A stretch of 50,301 nt of DNA, from positions 1 through 50,301 of the forward strand of contig PDHQ01000255.1 in assembly GCA_003339415.1 (NCBI GenBank), written 5' to 3'. The notes beneath the pieces are model-generated. The model was given only the letters and a program-made list of their open reading frames with translations. It made no database searches and had not been told where the DNA came from. The position numbers were made by a program, and so were the translations under genes. Source of the stretch: Ophiocordyceps camponoti-saundersi (nom. inval.). Lineage: Eukaryota; Ascomycota; Sordariomycetes; Hypocreales; Ophiocordycipitaceae. Every line of letters starts with the position of its first letter. Within the stretch, counting starts at the first letter, position 1. Positions 40,717 to 50,301 of the stretch are shown here, piece after piece.

Positions 40717-42584
40717 TAATAATAATAATTTATATACTAATATACCTCGTATAGCTTAGAACTATCTTATATATATTCTAAAAGGGGGAAAAACCGGAGA
40801 ACTTAGAGTAAAACCCTTCTTTTAAGCGTTACCTTAGCTTTAGGTTAAACCCGGTCTATACTTAATATTTTATATATTTAATAAGTTAGGTATTAACTAA
40901 TAATTTAGAAGCAGATATTCCCCCTAAAGCGGACTTTATAGTAATAAAAGTACGCGTAAATTAGGTTTAATATAAAGTTTATATAGCTTACTTATCCTCC
41001 TAGCTATTATTATCGCTATAAATTAAATCTTTATATTTAATTAAAATAACCTTAATAATATAATTTATTAAAGCCTTATTAGCGTAGCTTAAGTATATAT
41101 AAAGGTTTTACTATTTTATAATAAACCTTATAATAGCTAATCTTAAAAAATAGCTAAATTATTATAGCGAAGCTATAAATAAGTATAAAGTTAAAGTTAG
41201 AGGAGGGGGTATTATTATATTCGCTTTTTAGTATTTTTACCCTAGCTATTATTAATTTCTAGTTAGCGCTAAAGGGGGAGAGGGGGCGGTATATATAAAG
41301 TTCTAGTTCGTAAATTTTTAAAGTTAGGTAATATATATATTCTTTACTTAATCTTATACCGCTCTTATTTTAAGGTAAAATTAACTTTACTTAAGGTAAA
41401 ATTTTTAAGAAAAAAAATAATAATATAATCTTTTTTTATAAGCTATAAGGTAAGTAAATTTACTTTTTATATATAAAGTAGTAAAATATTTACTATATTA
41501 TAGCTTTACTATATAATATTTAATAATATATTTAAGTTAGTAATATTTAAAATATTATTAAAGTTAGACTTTTAATATATATAATTTAGCGTTAGAAATT
41601 TTTATTTATATTATTATATTTTTATTATAAATCCGGTTTATATTCGCTACGCTATTAATAATAATTATTAAAAAACTCCGCTAAGTTTTAAAATAATATT
41701 TTTTTATATATAATTATATTATTAAGACTTTATTCGATAACTTAATTTTTTTCTAAAAAGCTTCTTTACCGCCTTATTATAAGGCTTACGCTAGCACTTT
41801 TTTTATAATAAGAGTATAACCTCCGCTAATTAAATATACCTTTTCTTTAAAAATAATATAAAATTACTTTAAATTAAACTAAAGCTTATAAATAATATTT
41901 TAAAATATTATTATAATATCGCCGCTAAGTAATTTCCTTATTATAAAAGCTTAGCCTTACCTATAAAGTTTATAATTAATATTTATTATAATTACCTTAA
42001 GGCTTTAAACTTAAAATAAAGTAGCTATAAAGTTAAAATAAATTATAAGCTATTACTTATATTACCTTAAAACTTATTTTTTAATAATTTTTTTTAGTAT
42101 TTTAGCTATAACTATAGCTTATATTAAAAATATTCTACTCCCCTTAAAGCTATAGAAAAAAGAGGAAACTATAGTTATAATAGCTAAGAAAATATTACTA
42201 ATTAATAAAGTTAGAGTAAGGAGGGCACCTCCCTAAACCTTTTTAAATTTTACTACTTATTTAATAATTACTTATATAAAGATAAAAATATCTTTTTAAA
42301 TAATCTTATTAATATTTACTTTAGCTTTTAATAAAGTAATAAATATAATAAATTTTTAAGTTTAAGATTATTATAATTTAAAGTAAAGCTATATTTAAAA
42401 TAAAAAATTTTCGCGGTTATAATTAACTTATATAATATCGCCCTCCCCCTTAAAGTTACTTTAAGCGTAGCTAGTAATTATTATAAAGTAATAGAGAGAG
42501 TAAAGTTTACTTAAAATATAAAAATAAAAAGTTTATATCTGCGTTACTATAAGCGCGGAATTTATAAAATATATAAAAGTTAAT
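40717..42584 (-). mobile_element. Family A element, copy A7 (complete, inside Gypsy pol)
   Basis: The copy is 1868 bp and reversed. The 16-bp target-site duplication is accccttataatatta (40701-40716) against accttttataatatta (42585-42600). The two differences are C to T, so the duplication itself has been mutated unequally. The insertion separates reverse transcriptase from RNase H. Confidence 0.86.
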
Positions 42585-43051
42585 ACCTTTTATAATATTA
42601 AAATAAACTTTAATAAATTAAAACTTTTAAAAACTAGCTTAATTTAAATTAATTAAAAATATATAATAATTTATAAGTTATTATAATTATTATAAAAAGT
42701 TTATTAAAAACTTTTTTTAATATAATTATTCTTATATTAATAGTAATAAAGTTAGCTAAAAAAAACCTTTTAAGTAAATTAAAAAAGCTAATATAGCTTT
42801 TAATTCCTTTAAAAAAAAGCTAATCTTAGCACTTATATTAATAGCTTATAATTTAAAATAATTTTTAATTTTAAAAACTAATACTTTAATTATATTATAA
42901 AAGCTTAATTAAGCTAAGAAAATAACTTTATATAATATCTTATAGCTTTTTATTTTAAAAAGTTAGTAAATTTAAAAATAAATTATTTTATTTATAATAA
43001 AAAATTCCTAGCTATTATTAAAGCTATTAAAGAATTTAAATATTATATATT
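42585..43051 (+). pseudogene. Gypsy RNase H, first part
   Basis: The polyprotein resumes after A7. Near 42985-43045 it reads NKKFLAIIKAIKEFKYYIFI, the conserved YDKELLAI-KA motif of Gypsy RNase H with one Asp changed to Asn. The frame is cut at 43051 by A8. Confidence 0.8.
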
Positions 43052-43248
43052 TATTATAATTTTTATATATTTTATAAATTCCGCGCTTATAATAATATAA
43101 ATATAAACTTTTTATTTTTATATTATAAGTAAACCCCGCTCTCTTTATTACTTTATAATAATAGCTAGCTATACTTAAAGTAACTTTAAGGGGGAGGGTA
43201 AAGCTATATAAGTTAATTATAAACGCGAAAATTTTTTACTTAGAATAT
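43052..43248 (+). mobile_element. Family A element, copy A8, left part
   Basis: This is the 5' 197 bp of a copy that was later split twice, by A9 and A10. The outer target-site duplication attatatatt is at 43042-43051 and 48699-48708. It interrupts Gypsy RNase H. Removing A8 with its two guests joins the frame without a shift. Confidence 0.82.
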
Positions 43249-43826
43249 AATAATAATAATAATAATATTTATACGCTAGTATGCCTAATATATAGCCTAG
43301 AACTATCCTATATATATTCTAGGAGTAGGAAAAACTAGAGAACTTAAAGTAAAACCCTCCCCTTAAGCGTTACCTTAGTTTAGGGCCGGACTAAGTCCGC
43401 ACCCGGCACTCTATACCTTAGATAAGTCTAGTAATAATAAGTAATTAGGAAGCCGATATTTCCTCCGAAGCGGAGTCCGCGGTAGTAAGAGTACGCGTAG
43501 GCTAAGTTTAGTACGGAGTCCGTACGGCTACTTATCTTCCTAAGCGTTATCGTTACTATAAACCGAATCTCCGCGCTTAATTATAATATCCTAAATAATC
43601 CGTTTAATTAAAGCTTTATTAACGTAATTAAGGAATATATAGAGGTTCTATTAACCCGTAATAGACCTCGTAATAGCTAATCTTAAAGGGCGGCCTAATT
43701 ATCGTAGTAGAGCCGCGGATAAGTTTAGAGAGGGGGTTAGAGGCGGAGCTATTATATTCGCTTTTTAGCGTTTCCGCCCCGGCTATTATTAGACTCCGGT
43801 TAGCGCTAAAGGGGGAGGAGGGGCGG

Positions 43827-43837
43827 TATATATAAAG
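43827..43837 (+). promoter_or_regulatory. Conserved TATA box inside family A (shown in A9)
   Basis: TATATATAAAG follows gggggaggaggggcgg directly. The same pairing of a GC-rich box and a TATA box is found in A2, A6 and A7 and, reversed, in the forward copies. It lies about 400 bp upstream of the conserved reading frame and points towards it. This suggests an internal RNA polymerase II promoter. Confidence 0.5.
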
Positions 43838-43904
43838 TTCCGATTTATAAATCTCCGGGGTTAGGAAGTATAAGTATTCTTCGCCCGGTCCTACGCCGCT
43901 CTTA

Positions 43905-43940
43905 TCTTAGGGTAAAGTTAACTTTACTTAGGGTAAGTCC
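43905..43940. repeat. Conserved GTTAAC-centred palindrome of family A (shown in A9)
   Basis: The core taaagttaacttta (43913-43926) is a perfect 14-bp palindrome, flanked by nearly symmetrical cttaggg and ttaggg. In A1, A6 and A10 the arms extend as cttaag or aaggt sequences. It is kept in every complete copy although the surroundings differ. A protein-binding site or a structural element is possible. Confidence 0.6.
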
Positions 43941-44249
43941 CTCGATAAAGAGGGTAATAATACGATCTCTTTCCGTACGCTATAAGGTAAGATAACTTGC
44001 CCTCTATATACGGAGAGGTAAAGTACTAGCTATATTATAGCTTCGCTATATAATATTTAATAATATATCTAAGCTAGTAATACTTAAAATATTACTAAGG
44101 TTAGACCTCCGGCGTATAAGGTTCCGCGTTAAAAATCTCCGCCTATATTATTATATTTTTATTATAAATCTAATTTATATCCGCTACGCTATTAATAATA
44201 ATTATAAGGGAACTCTGCTAAGTTCCTAAATAATATCTTTTTATATATA

Positions 44250-45031
44250 ATCGTATTATTAAAACCTTATTCGAAAACTTAATCTTTTTCTAAAAGGCCT
44301 CCTTACTGCCCCGCTATAAGGCCCGCGCTAGCACCCCCTTTATAATAAGAGTATAACTTTTACTAGTTAAGTATACCTTTTCTCCGAAAATAGTATAGAG
44401 TTACCTTAGATCGGATCGGAGCTTATAAACGGTATCTTAGAATACTATTATAATATTACCGCTAGGTAGTTTCCTTATAGTAAGGGCTTAGCTTTACCTG
44501 CGAAGTCCGCGGTTAATATTCGTTATAGTTACTTCGGGGCCTTAAACTCGGAGCGGAGTAACGATAAAGTCGGAGCAAATTATAAGCTAACGCTTATATC
44601 GCTTAGGAACCTATTTTTTAATAGTTTTCTCTAGCGCTTTAGCTATAACTATAGCTTATATTAGAGAAGTTCCGCTCCCCTTAAAGCTATAGAAAAGAGA
44701 GGAAACCGCGGCTATAACGGCCGAGGAAATATTACTAATTAACGGAGTCGGAGTAAGGGGGGCGCCTCCCCGGACTTTCTCGAACTCCGCTATTTATTCG
44801 ATAATTACTTATACGGAGACTAAAGCGTCCCCCGAAATAATCTTACTAATACTCGCCTTAGCTTTTAATAAGGTAAGAGGTATAGTAAACTCTTAAATCT
44901 AAGCTTACTATAATTCGGAGTAGAGCTATATTCCGGGTAAAAAATTTTCACGGTTACGATCGACCTATATAGCGTTACCCTCCCCCCCGGAGCCGCTCCG
45001 AGCGCGGCTTAAGGCTATCGCTATAGGGTAA
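44250..45031 (+). pseudogene. Conserved reading frame of family A, unknown product (shown in A9)
   Basis: In A9 one + strand frame covers about 260 codons with about a dozen stops, all TAA or TAG and all explicable as Gln or Trp. The other frames and the opposite strand have clearly more. Well-preserved pieces are SGVTIKSEQII, YFLIVFSSALAITIAYI, EETAAITAEEILLINGVGV and TETKASPEIILLILALAF. The same frame stays open in A6 (about 35815-36095) and on the - strand of A1. No family is recognised. The segment has alternating hydrophobic and polar stretches. It lies downstream of the internal TATA box and antisense to the (TTA)n tail, which is odd for a retroposed element. Confidence 0.4.
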
Positions 45032-45139
45032 CGGAAGGAGTAAAGTCCGCTTATAATATAAGAATAAGAAGTCCGTATCCGCGTCGCTTTAAGCGCGGGA
45101 TCCGTAAAATATATAAAAGTTATATATTATTTAGAATAT

Positions 45140-46290
45140 AGCTTTACTTTAAATTATAATAATTTTAAACTTAAAAGTTTATTATATTTATTACCTTATT
45201 AAAAGCTAAAATAAATATTAATAAGATTATTTTAAAAAATACTTTTATTTTTATATAAGTAATTATTAAATAAATAGTAAAATTTAAAAAAGTTTAAGGA
45301 GGTGCTTTTTTTACTTTAATTTTATTAATTAATAATATCTTTTTAGCTATTATAGCTATAATTTCTTCTTTTTTTATAGCTTTAAGAGGAGTAGAATTTC
45401 TTTAATATAAGCTATAATTATAGCTAAAATATTAAAGATAACTATTAAAAAATAAGTTTTAAAATAATATAAGCGATAGCTTATAATTTATTCTAACTTT
45501 ATAGCTACTTTATTTTAAATTTAAGGCCTTAAAGTAATTATAATAAATATTAACTATAAATTTTATTAGTAAAGCTAAGCTTTTATAATAAAGAAATTAC
45601 TTAATAGTAATATTATAATAATATTTTAAAATATTATTTATAAGCTTTAGTTTAATTTAAAATAATTTTATATTATTTTTTAAAAAAAAGTACGCTTAAT
45701 TAATAAAGGTTATATTTTTATTATAAAAAAATATTAGCGTAAGCTTTATAATAAAGCGGTAAAAATATTTTTTAAAAAGAGATTAAATTATTAAATAAAA
45801 TTTTAATAATATAATTATATATAAAAAAATATTATTTTAAAACTTAGTAAAGTTTTTTAATAGTTATTATTAATAATATAATAAATATAAATTAAATTTA
45901 TAATAAAAATATAATAATATAAGCGGAGATTTTTAACGCTAAACTATATATATTAAAAGTTTAATTTTAATAATATATTAAATATTATTAACTTAAATAT
46001 ATTACTAAATATTATATAATAAAGCTATAATATAATAAATATTTTACTACTTTATATATAAAAGGTGAATTTACTTATTTTATAGCTTATAAGAAAAGAT
46101 TATATTATTACTTTTTTTATTAAAAGTTTTACCTTAAGTAAAGTTAACTTTACTTTAAAATAAAAATAGTATAGAACTAAGTAAAAAATATATATATTAC
46201 TTAATTTTTAAAGTTTATAAATTAGAATTTTATATATACCGCCCCTCCTCCTTTTTTAACGCTAATTAGAAACTATTAATAGCTAAAGTA
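45140..46290 (+). mobile_element. Family A element, copy A8, middle part
   Basis: A8 resumes after A9 and runs to the insertion point of A10. It is much AT-richer than the two copies nested in it, which fits its greater age. Confidence 0.82.
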
Positions 46291-48161
46291 ATAATAATAA
46301 ATATATATTCTATAAATCCCGCGCTTATAGTAACGCGGATACGGACCTTTTATTTTTATATTATAAGCAGACTCCGCTTTTTCTATTACCTTATAATAAT
46401 AGCTTTAAGCTACGCCCGGAGCGGCTTTAGGGGGGAAAGTAACGCTATATAAGTTAATTATAATCGCGAAAATTTTTTACCTAGAATATAACTTTACTTT
46501 AAATTATAATAAACTTAGACTTAAAAGTTTACTATACTTTTTACTTTATTAGAAGCTAAGGCGAGTATTAGTAAGATTATTTCGGGGAACGCCTTAATCT
46601 CTATATAAGTAATTATCGAATAAGTAGCGAAGTCCGAGAGGGTCCGGGGAGGCGCCCCCCTTACTCCGATTCTATTAATTAATAATATTTCCTTAGCTAT
46701 TATAGCCGTAATTTCCTCTTTTTTCTATAGCTTCGGGGGGAGCGGAACTCCTCTAATATAAGCTACGATTACGGCTAAAGCGCTAAAGAAAACTATTAAA
46801 AAATAAGTTCTTAAATAATATAAGTATTAGCTTATAATTTACTCTAACTTTATTACTATTTTACTTTAAGTTTAAAGCTTTAAAATAATTATAATAAATA
46901 TTAATTATAGATTTTATAAATAAAGCTAAGCTTTTATAATAAGGAAACTACCTAATAGCGATATTATAATAATATTTTAAAATACTATTTATAAGCTTTA
47001 ATCTAATTTAAGGTAGCTTTATACCGCTTTTAGAGAAAAGGTACGCTTAACTAGCGGAGGTTATATTTTTATTATAAAAAAAATATTAATATAAGCTTTA
47101 TAATAAAGTAGTAAGGAAGCTTTTTAGAAAAAGATTAAGTTATTAAATAAAGTTTTAATAATATAACTATACGTAAAAAGATATTATTTAAAAACTTAGC
47201 GGAGTTCCTTTATAGTTACTATCGATAATATAATAAATATAAACTAAATCTATAATAAGAGTATAATAATATAAGCGGAGATTTTTAACGCGGAATTTTA
47301 TAAGCTAAAAGTTTAACTTTAATAATATTTTAAGTATTATTAGCTTAAATATATCGCTAAATATTATATAGCGAAATTATAATATAGCTAATATTTTACC
47401 TCTCTATATATAAAAAGTAAGTTAGCTTACCTTATAGTATATAGAAAAAAACTATATTATTACCTTTTTTATTAGGGAACTTACCTTAAGTAAAGTTAAC
47501 TTTACCTTAAAATAAGAGTAATATAGGACTAAGTAAAAGATACTTATATTTCCTAACCTCGGAGATTTATAGATTAGAACTCTATATATACCGCCCCTCC
47601 TCCTCTCTTAGCGCTAACTAGAGTCTAATAATAGCCGGGGCGGAAACGCTAAAAAGTAAATATAGTAGCTTTACTTTTAACCCCCTCTCTAAACTTATCC
47701 GCAGCTCCGCTATAATAGTTAAGCTACCTTTTAAGATTAGCTATTATAGGGTCCGTTATAAGCTAATAAAACCTCTATATATTCCTTAATTATATTAATA
47801 AAGCTTTAATTAAACGGATTATTTAAGATATTATAATTAAGCGCGGAGATTTAATTTATAGCGATAATAACGCTTAGGAAAATAAGTAGCCGTACGGACT
47901 CTATACCGGACCCGGACTACGCGTACTCTTATTACCGTAAACTCCGCTTTAGAGGATATATTAGCTTCCTAATTACTTATTATTACTAAACCTATCTAAG
48001 GTATAAAGTGCTAGGTACGGACTTAGTCCGGCCCTAAACTAAGGTAACGCTTAAGGGGAGGGTTTTACTTTAAGTTCTCCGGTTTTTCCTACTCTTAGAA
48101 TATATATAAGATAGTTCTAAGCTATATTAGGCATACTAGCGTATAAATATTATTATTATTA
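46291..48161 (+). mobile_element. Family A element, copy A10 (complete, inside A8)
   Basis: The copy is about 1.87 kb. The target-site duplication is agctaaagta (46281-46290) against agctaaggta (48166-48175). It may extend to 14 bp with a second A/G difference. It keeps high G+C, close to A9 and A1. Its tail is a short (TTA)n. Confidence 0.84.
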
Positions 48162-48175
48162 TAGTAGCTAAGGTA

Positions 48176-48698
48176 GAAACGCTAAAAAGTAAGTATAATA
48201 ATATTTTTTTTTTAACTTTAACTTTATACTTATCCGCGGTTTTATTATAATAGTCTAGCTATTTTTTAAAATTAGCTATTATAAAGTTTATTATAAGATA
48301 GTAAAACTTTTATATATTTTTAAATTACGCTAATAAGGCCTTAATAGATTAAATTATTAAAGCTATTTTAATTAAATATTAGAATTTAGTTTATAATAAT
48401 AATAATAGCTAAGAGGATAAATAAGCTATATAAACTCTATATTAAACTTAGTTTATATATATTTTTATTACCGCGAAGTTTACTTTAAGGGAAATATTAG
48501 CTTCTAAATTATTAGTTAATACTTATCTTATTAAATATATAGAGTATTAAGTACGGGTAAGGTCTAACTTAAAGCTTAGGTAACGCTTAAGAGAAGGGTT
48601 TTCCTTTAAGTTTTTTAGTTTTTCCCCCTTTTAAAATATATATAAGATAGTTTTAAGCTATATAAAGCGTATTAGTATATAAATTATTATTATTAAAA
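48176..48698 (+). mobile_element. Family A element, copy A8, right part
   Basis: This is the 3' end of A8 down to its (TTA)n tail. It continues the sequence broken off at 46290. It is followed by the second outer target-site duplication at 48699-48708. Confidence 0.82.
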
Positions 48699-48960
48699 AT
48701 TATATATTAGAAAGTGATTTTAAATTAAAGATTTATATTAATTATAAAAATATAAGCTATTTTAATATAAGTTAAACTTTAAATAGCTAATAAATTAAGT
48801 AAGTAAAATTCCTTACTAATTATAATTATAAAATTATATATAAAAAAGGTAGTAAAAATAAAAGAGCTAATATAATTAATAGAAGACTTAATTTAAATAT
48901 TAGTATAATACTTATAATAACTAATTTCCTTAAAATAAATAATAAAGAAAATTTAGAATA
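48699..48960 (+). pseudogene. Gypsy RNase H, second part
   Basis: The polyprotein resumes after A8 with YYILES and INYKNISYFNIS, the DHKNL motif with the Asp as Asn and the His as Tyr. It then reads FLTNYNYKIIYKKGSKNK and NIINRRLN, the usual RNase H end with a YxxGxxN and a DxLSRR box. Confidence 0.8.
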
Positions 48961-50206
48961 AAATACCTTAAACGCTATATTTAAAATAAAAGCTAATAAT
49001 TCTATATTAAAATAAATTAAAGAAGCTTATAAAAATTCTAATTTTAAGAACTATAAAAATATTAAGTAAATAGATAACTTAGCTTATTTAAAAGAAAAGC
49101 TATTTATACCCCTTATTATAATAAAAACTATAATAAAAAATTTTTACAGATTACTTATTTATAGCTATTAAGGAATATAGAAAACTTATAATAAAATTAA
49201 AGTTTATTATAATATAAAAAACTTTAAAAAGGCTATTATTAAAGTTATTAAAAATTATAATATTTATAATAAATCTAAAGCTTTTAAGTATAAGCTTTAT
49301 AAATTTTTATAGCTTATAATAGTTATTAAATAACTTTAGGAAAATATAGCTATAAATTTTATAATTAAATTACCCTTATTAGTAAACTTTATAACTAATA
49401 TAAAATATTATTCTATCTTAGTTATAACTAATAGATTAACTAAATATAGCTATTTTATATTTATAATAAAACCCTTATCTGCTAAAAAATTAAGCTATTT
49501 ATTTTTAAGAATTATAATAGTAAATAGAGGCTTATTTAAAGTTATTATAAGCGATAAAGACTTTAAATTTAACTTTAAATTTTAAGCTAGCCTTATAGCT
49601 AAACTAAGAACTAAATATAAATTAAGTATTACTTTTTACTTAAAAATAAATAAAGCTATAAAACGTTTAAATTAAACTTTAAAATAATACCTTAAAGCTT
49701 ATATTAATTATAAATAAAATAATTAAGTAATAAACTTACTTATAGCTTAGTTAGCTTATAATATTACTAAATCGGAATTTATAAAAACTACGCTTATTAT
49801 AGCGAATTATAAATTTAATTTAAAAGCTTATAAACTAAGCTTATTAAATAAAACTAATAATAAAAAAGCTATTCTAAATACTAAATAACTTAGATTTTTA
49901 TATTTTTATATAAAATTAAAATTAGATTTTATAGCTAAAAGAATTAGTTATTATTATAATAAGAAACGTGAAAAAAAACCTTTATTTAATAAAAATAATA
50001 AAGTTTATTTATTAAAAAAATATAAAAACTAAATAGCTAAATTAGTTTTTAGAATTTAAAAAATTAAAACCTTTCCTTATAAAAAAAAAGCTAAATAACT
50101 TTAAGTATAAGCTTAAACTTTTTAAAAAAATATATATATACTTTATATTTTATATTTCCTTATTAGAAAAAGCACTTAAAAACGTTAAATTAGAAGAAAA
50201 TATTAA

Positions 50207-50207
<1 letters not shown>
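48961..50207 (+). pseudogene. Gypsy integrase and C-terminal domain
   Basis: The integrase inserts the cDNA copy. The core begins near 49350 with AINFIIKLPLL and ILVITNRLTKYSYF, where both usual Asp residues are Asn. Then come FLRIIIVNRGL and IISDKDFKF (about 49535-49570), the second catalytic region. ITFYLKINKAIKRLN (about 49630-49675) is the mutated QTDGQTERxN block holding the catalytic Glu. Further on are QLAYNITKSE, LDFIAKRISYYYNKKR and KVYLLKKYKN. The end near 50140-50190 recalls the HPVFHISLL box that leads to a chromodomain in chromoviruses. The frame is stopped by the (TAA)n tract. Confidence 0.85.

Positions 50208-50301
<94 letters not shown>
50208..50301. repeat. (TAA)n microsatellite at the right edge, breaking the Gypsy frame
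   Basis: The tract starts inside the last part of the Gypsy integrase reading frame and runs to the window edge. A reversed family A copy starts with exactly this repeat, so an eleventh copy with an expanded tail may begin here. A plain microsatellite at a contig edge is the other reading. Confidence 0.9.

Larger units (their letters stand above)
43249..45128 (-). mobile_element. Family A element, copy A9 (complete, GC-rich, inside A8)
   Basis: The copy is 1880 bp and reversed. The 11-bp target-site duplication is acttagaatat (43238-43248) against atttagaatat (45129-45139), one C/T difference. It is the most GC-rich copy, with CpG widely kept, so it is probably the youngest and the best template for reconstructing the family. 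Confidence 0.86.

Overview
The window is a stack of dead transposable elements from the nucleus of what looks like a filamentous ascomycete (Pezizomycotina). The dinucleotides CpA and TpG are almost absent on both strands, TpA is in great excess, and there is hardly an ATG. Old codons read as expected C-to-T and G-to-A products: Gln and Trp codons have become TAA or TAG, Cys and His have become Tyr, Asp has become Asn, Gly has become Ser. This is the mark of repeat-induced point mutation (RIP). No intact protein-coding gene, rRNA or tRNA was found. Recognisable coding regions can still be read through the stops.

Layout. 1-127 is a (TAA)n tract. 128-7060 is very AT-rich and mostly unassigned. 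It holds a possible Helitron 3' end (3189-3238), a degraded reading frame with an acidic tail (about 3712-4339) and a cluster of palindromes that includes a perfect 40-bp one (5837-5876). About 7064-10835 holds two copies of a 440-bp repeat either side of a 1.86-kb element. About 10980-13768 is a hAT transposase on the + strand with five recognisable short introns. About 15630-22743 is a Copia retrotransposon on the - strand. 22744-31246 is a 1.85-kb element split by a complete 6.6-kb Tad-type LINE. 31260-33378 holds remains that resemble the ORF1 of a second LINE. 33940 to the right edge is a Gypsy retrotransposon on the + strand, interrupted several times. 50208-50301 is again (TAA)n.

The most striking component is a repeated element of about 1.86 kb, called family A here. 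There are ten copies, whole or partial, in both orientations. Eight have target-site duplications that can be read, about 10 to 20 bp long. Each complete copy has the same two ends, a short (TTA)n tail, a conserved inner TATA box next to a GC-rich box, and a palindrome centred on GTTAAC. One long, relatively open reading frame runs antisense to the tail. I do not recognise its product. The last bases before the tail resemble those of the LINE, so family A may be a non-autonomous partner that used LINE machinery.

The nesting gives a relative history: A5, then Gypsy into A5, then A6, A7 and A8 into Gypsy, then A9 and A10 into A8; separately, A2 and A3 into Copia, and the LINE into A4. Younger layers keep far more G+C, especially CpG, than older ones, although all have lost CpA. 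Strand for family A is given with the (TTA)n tail at the 3' end.
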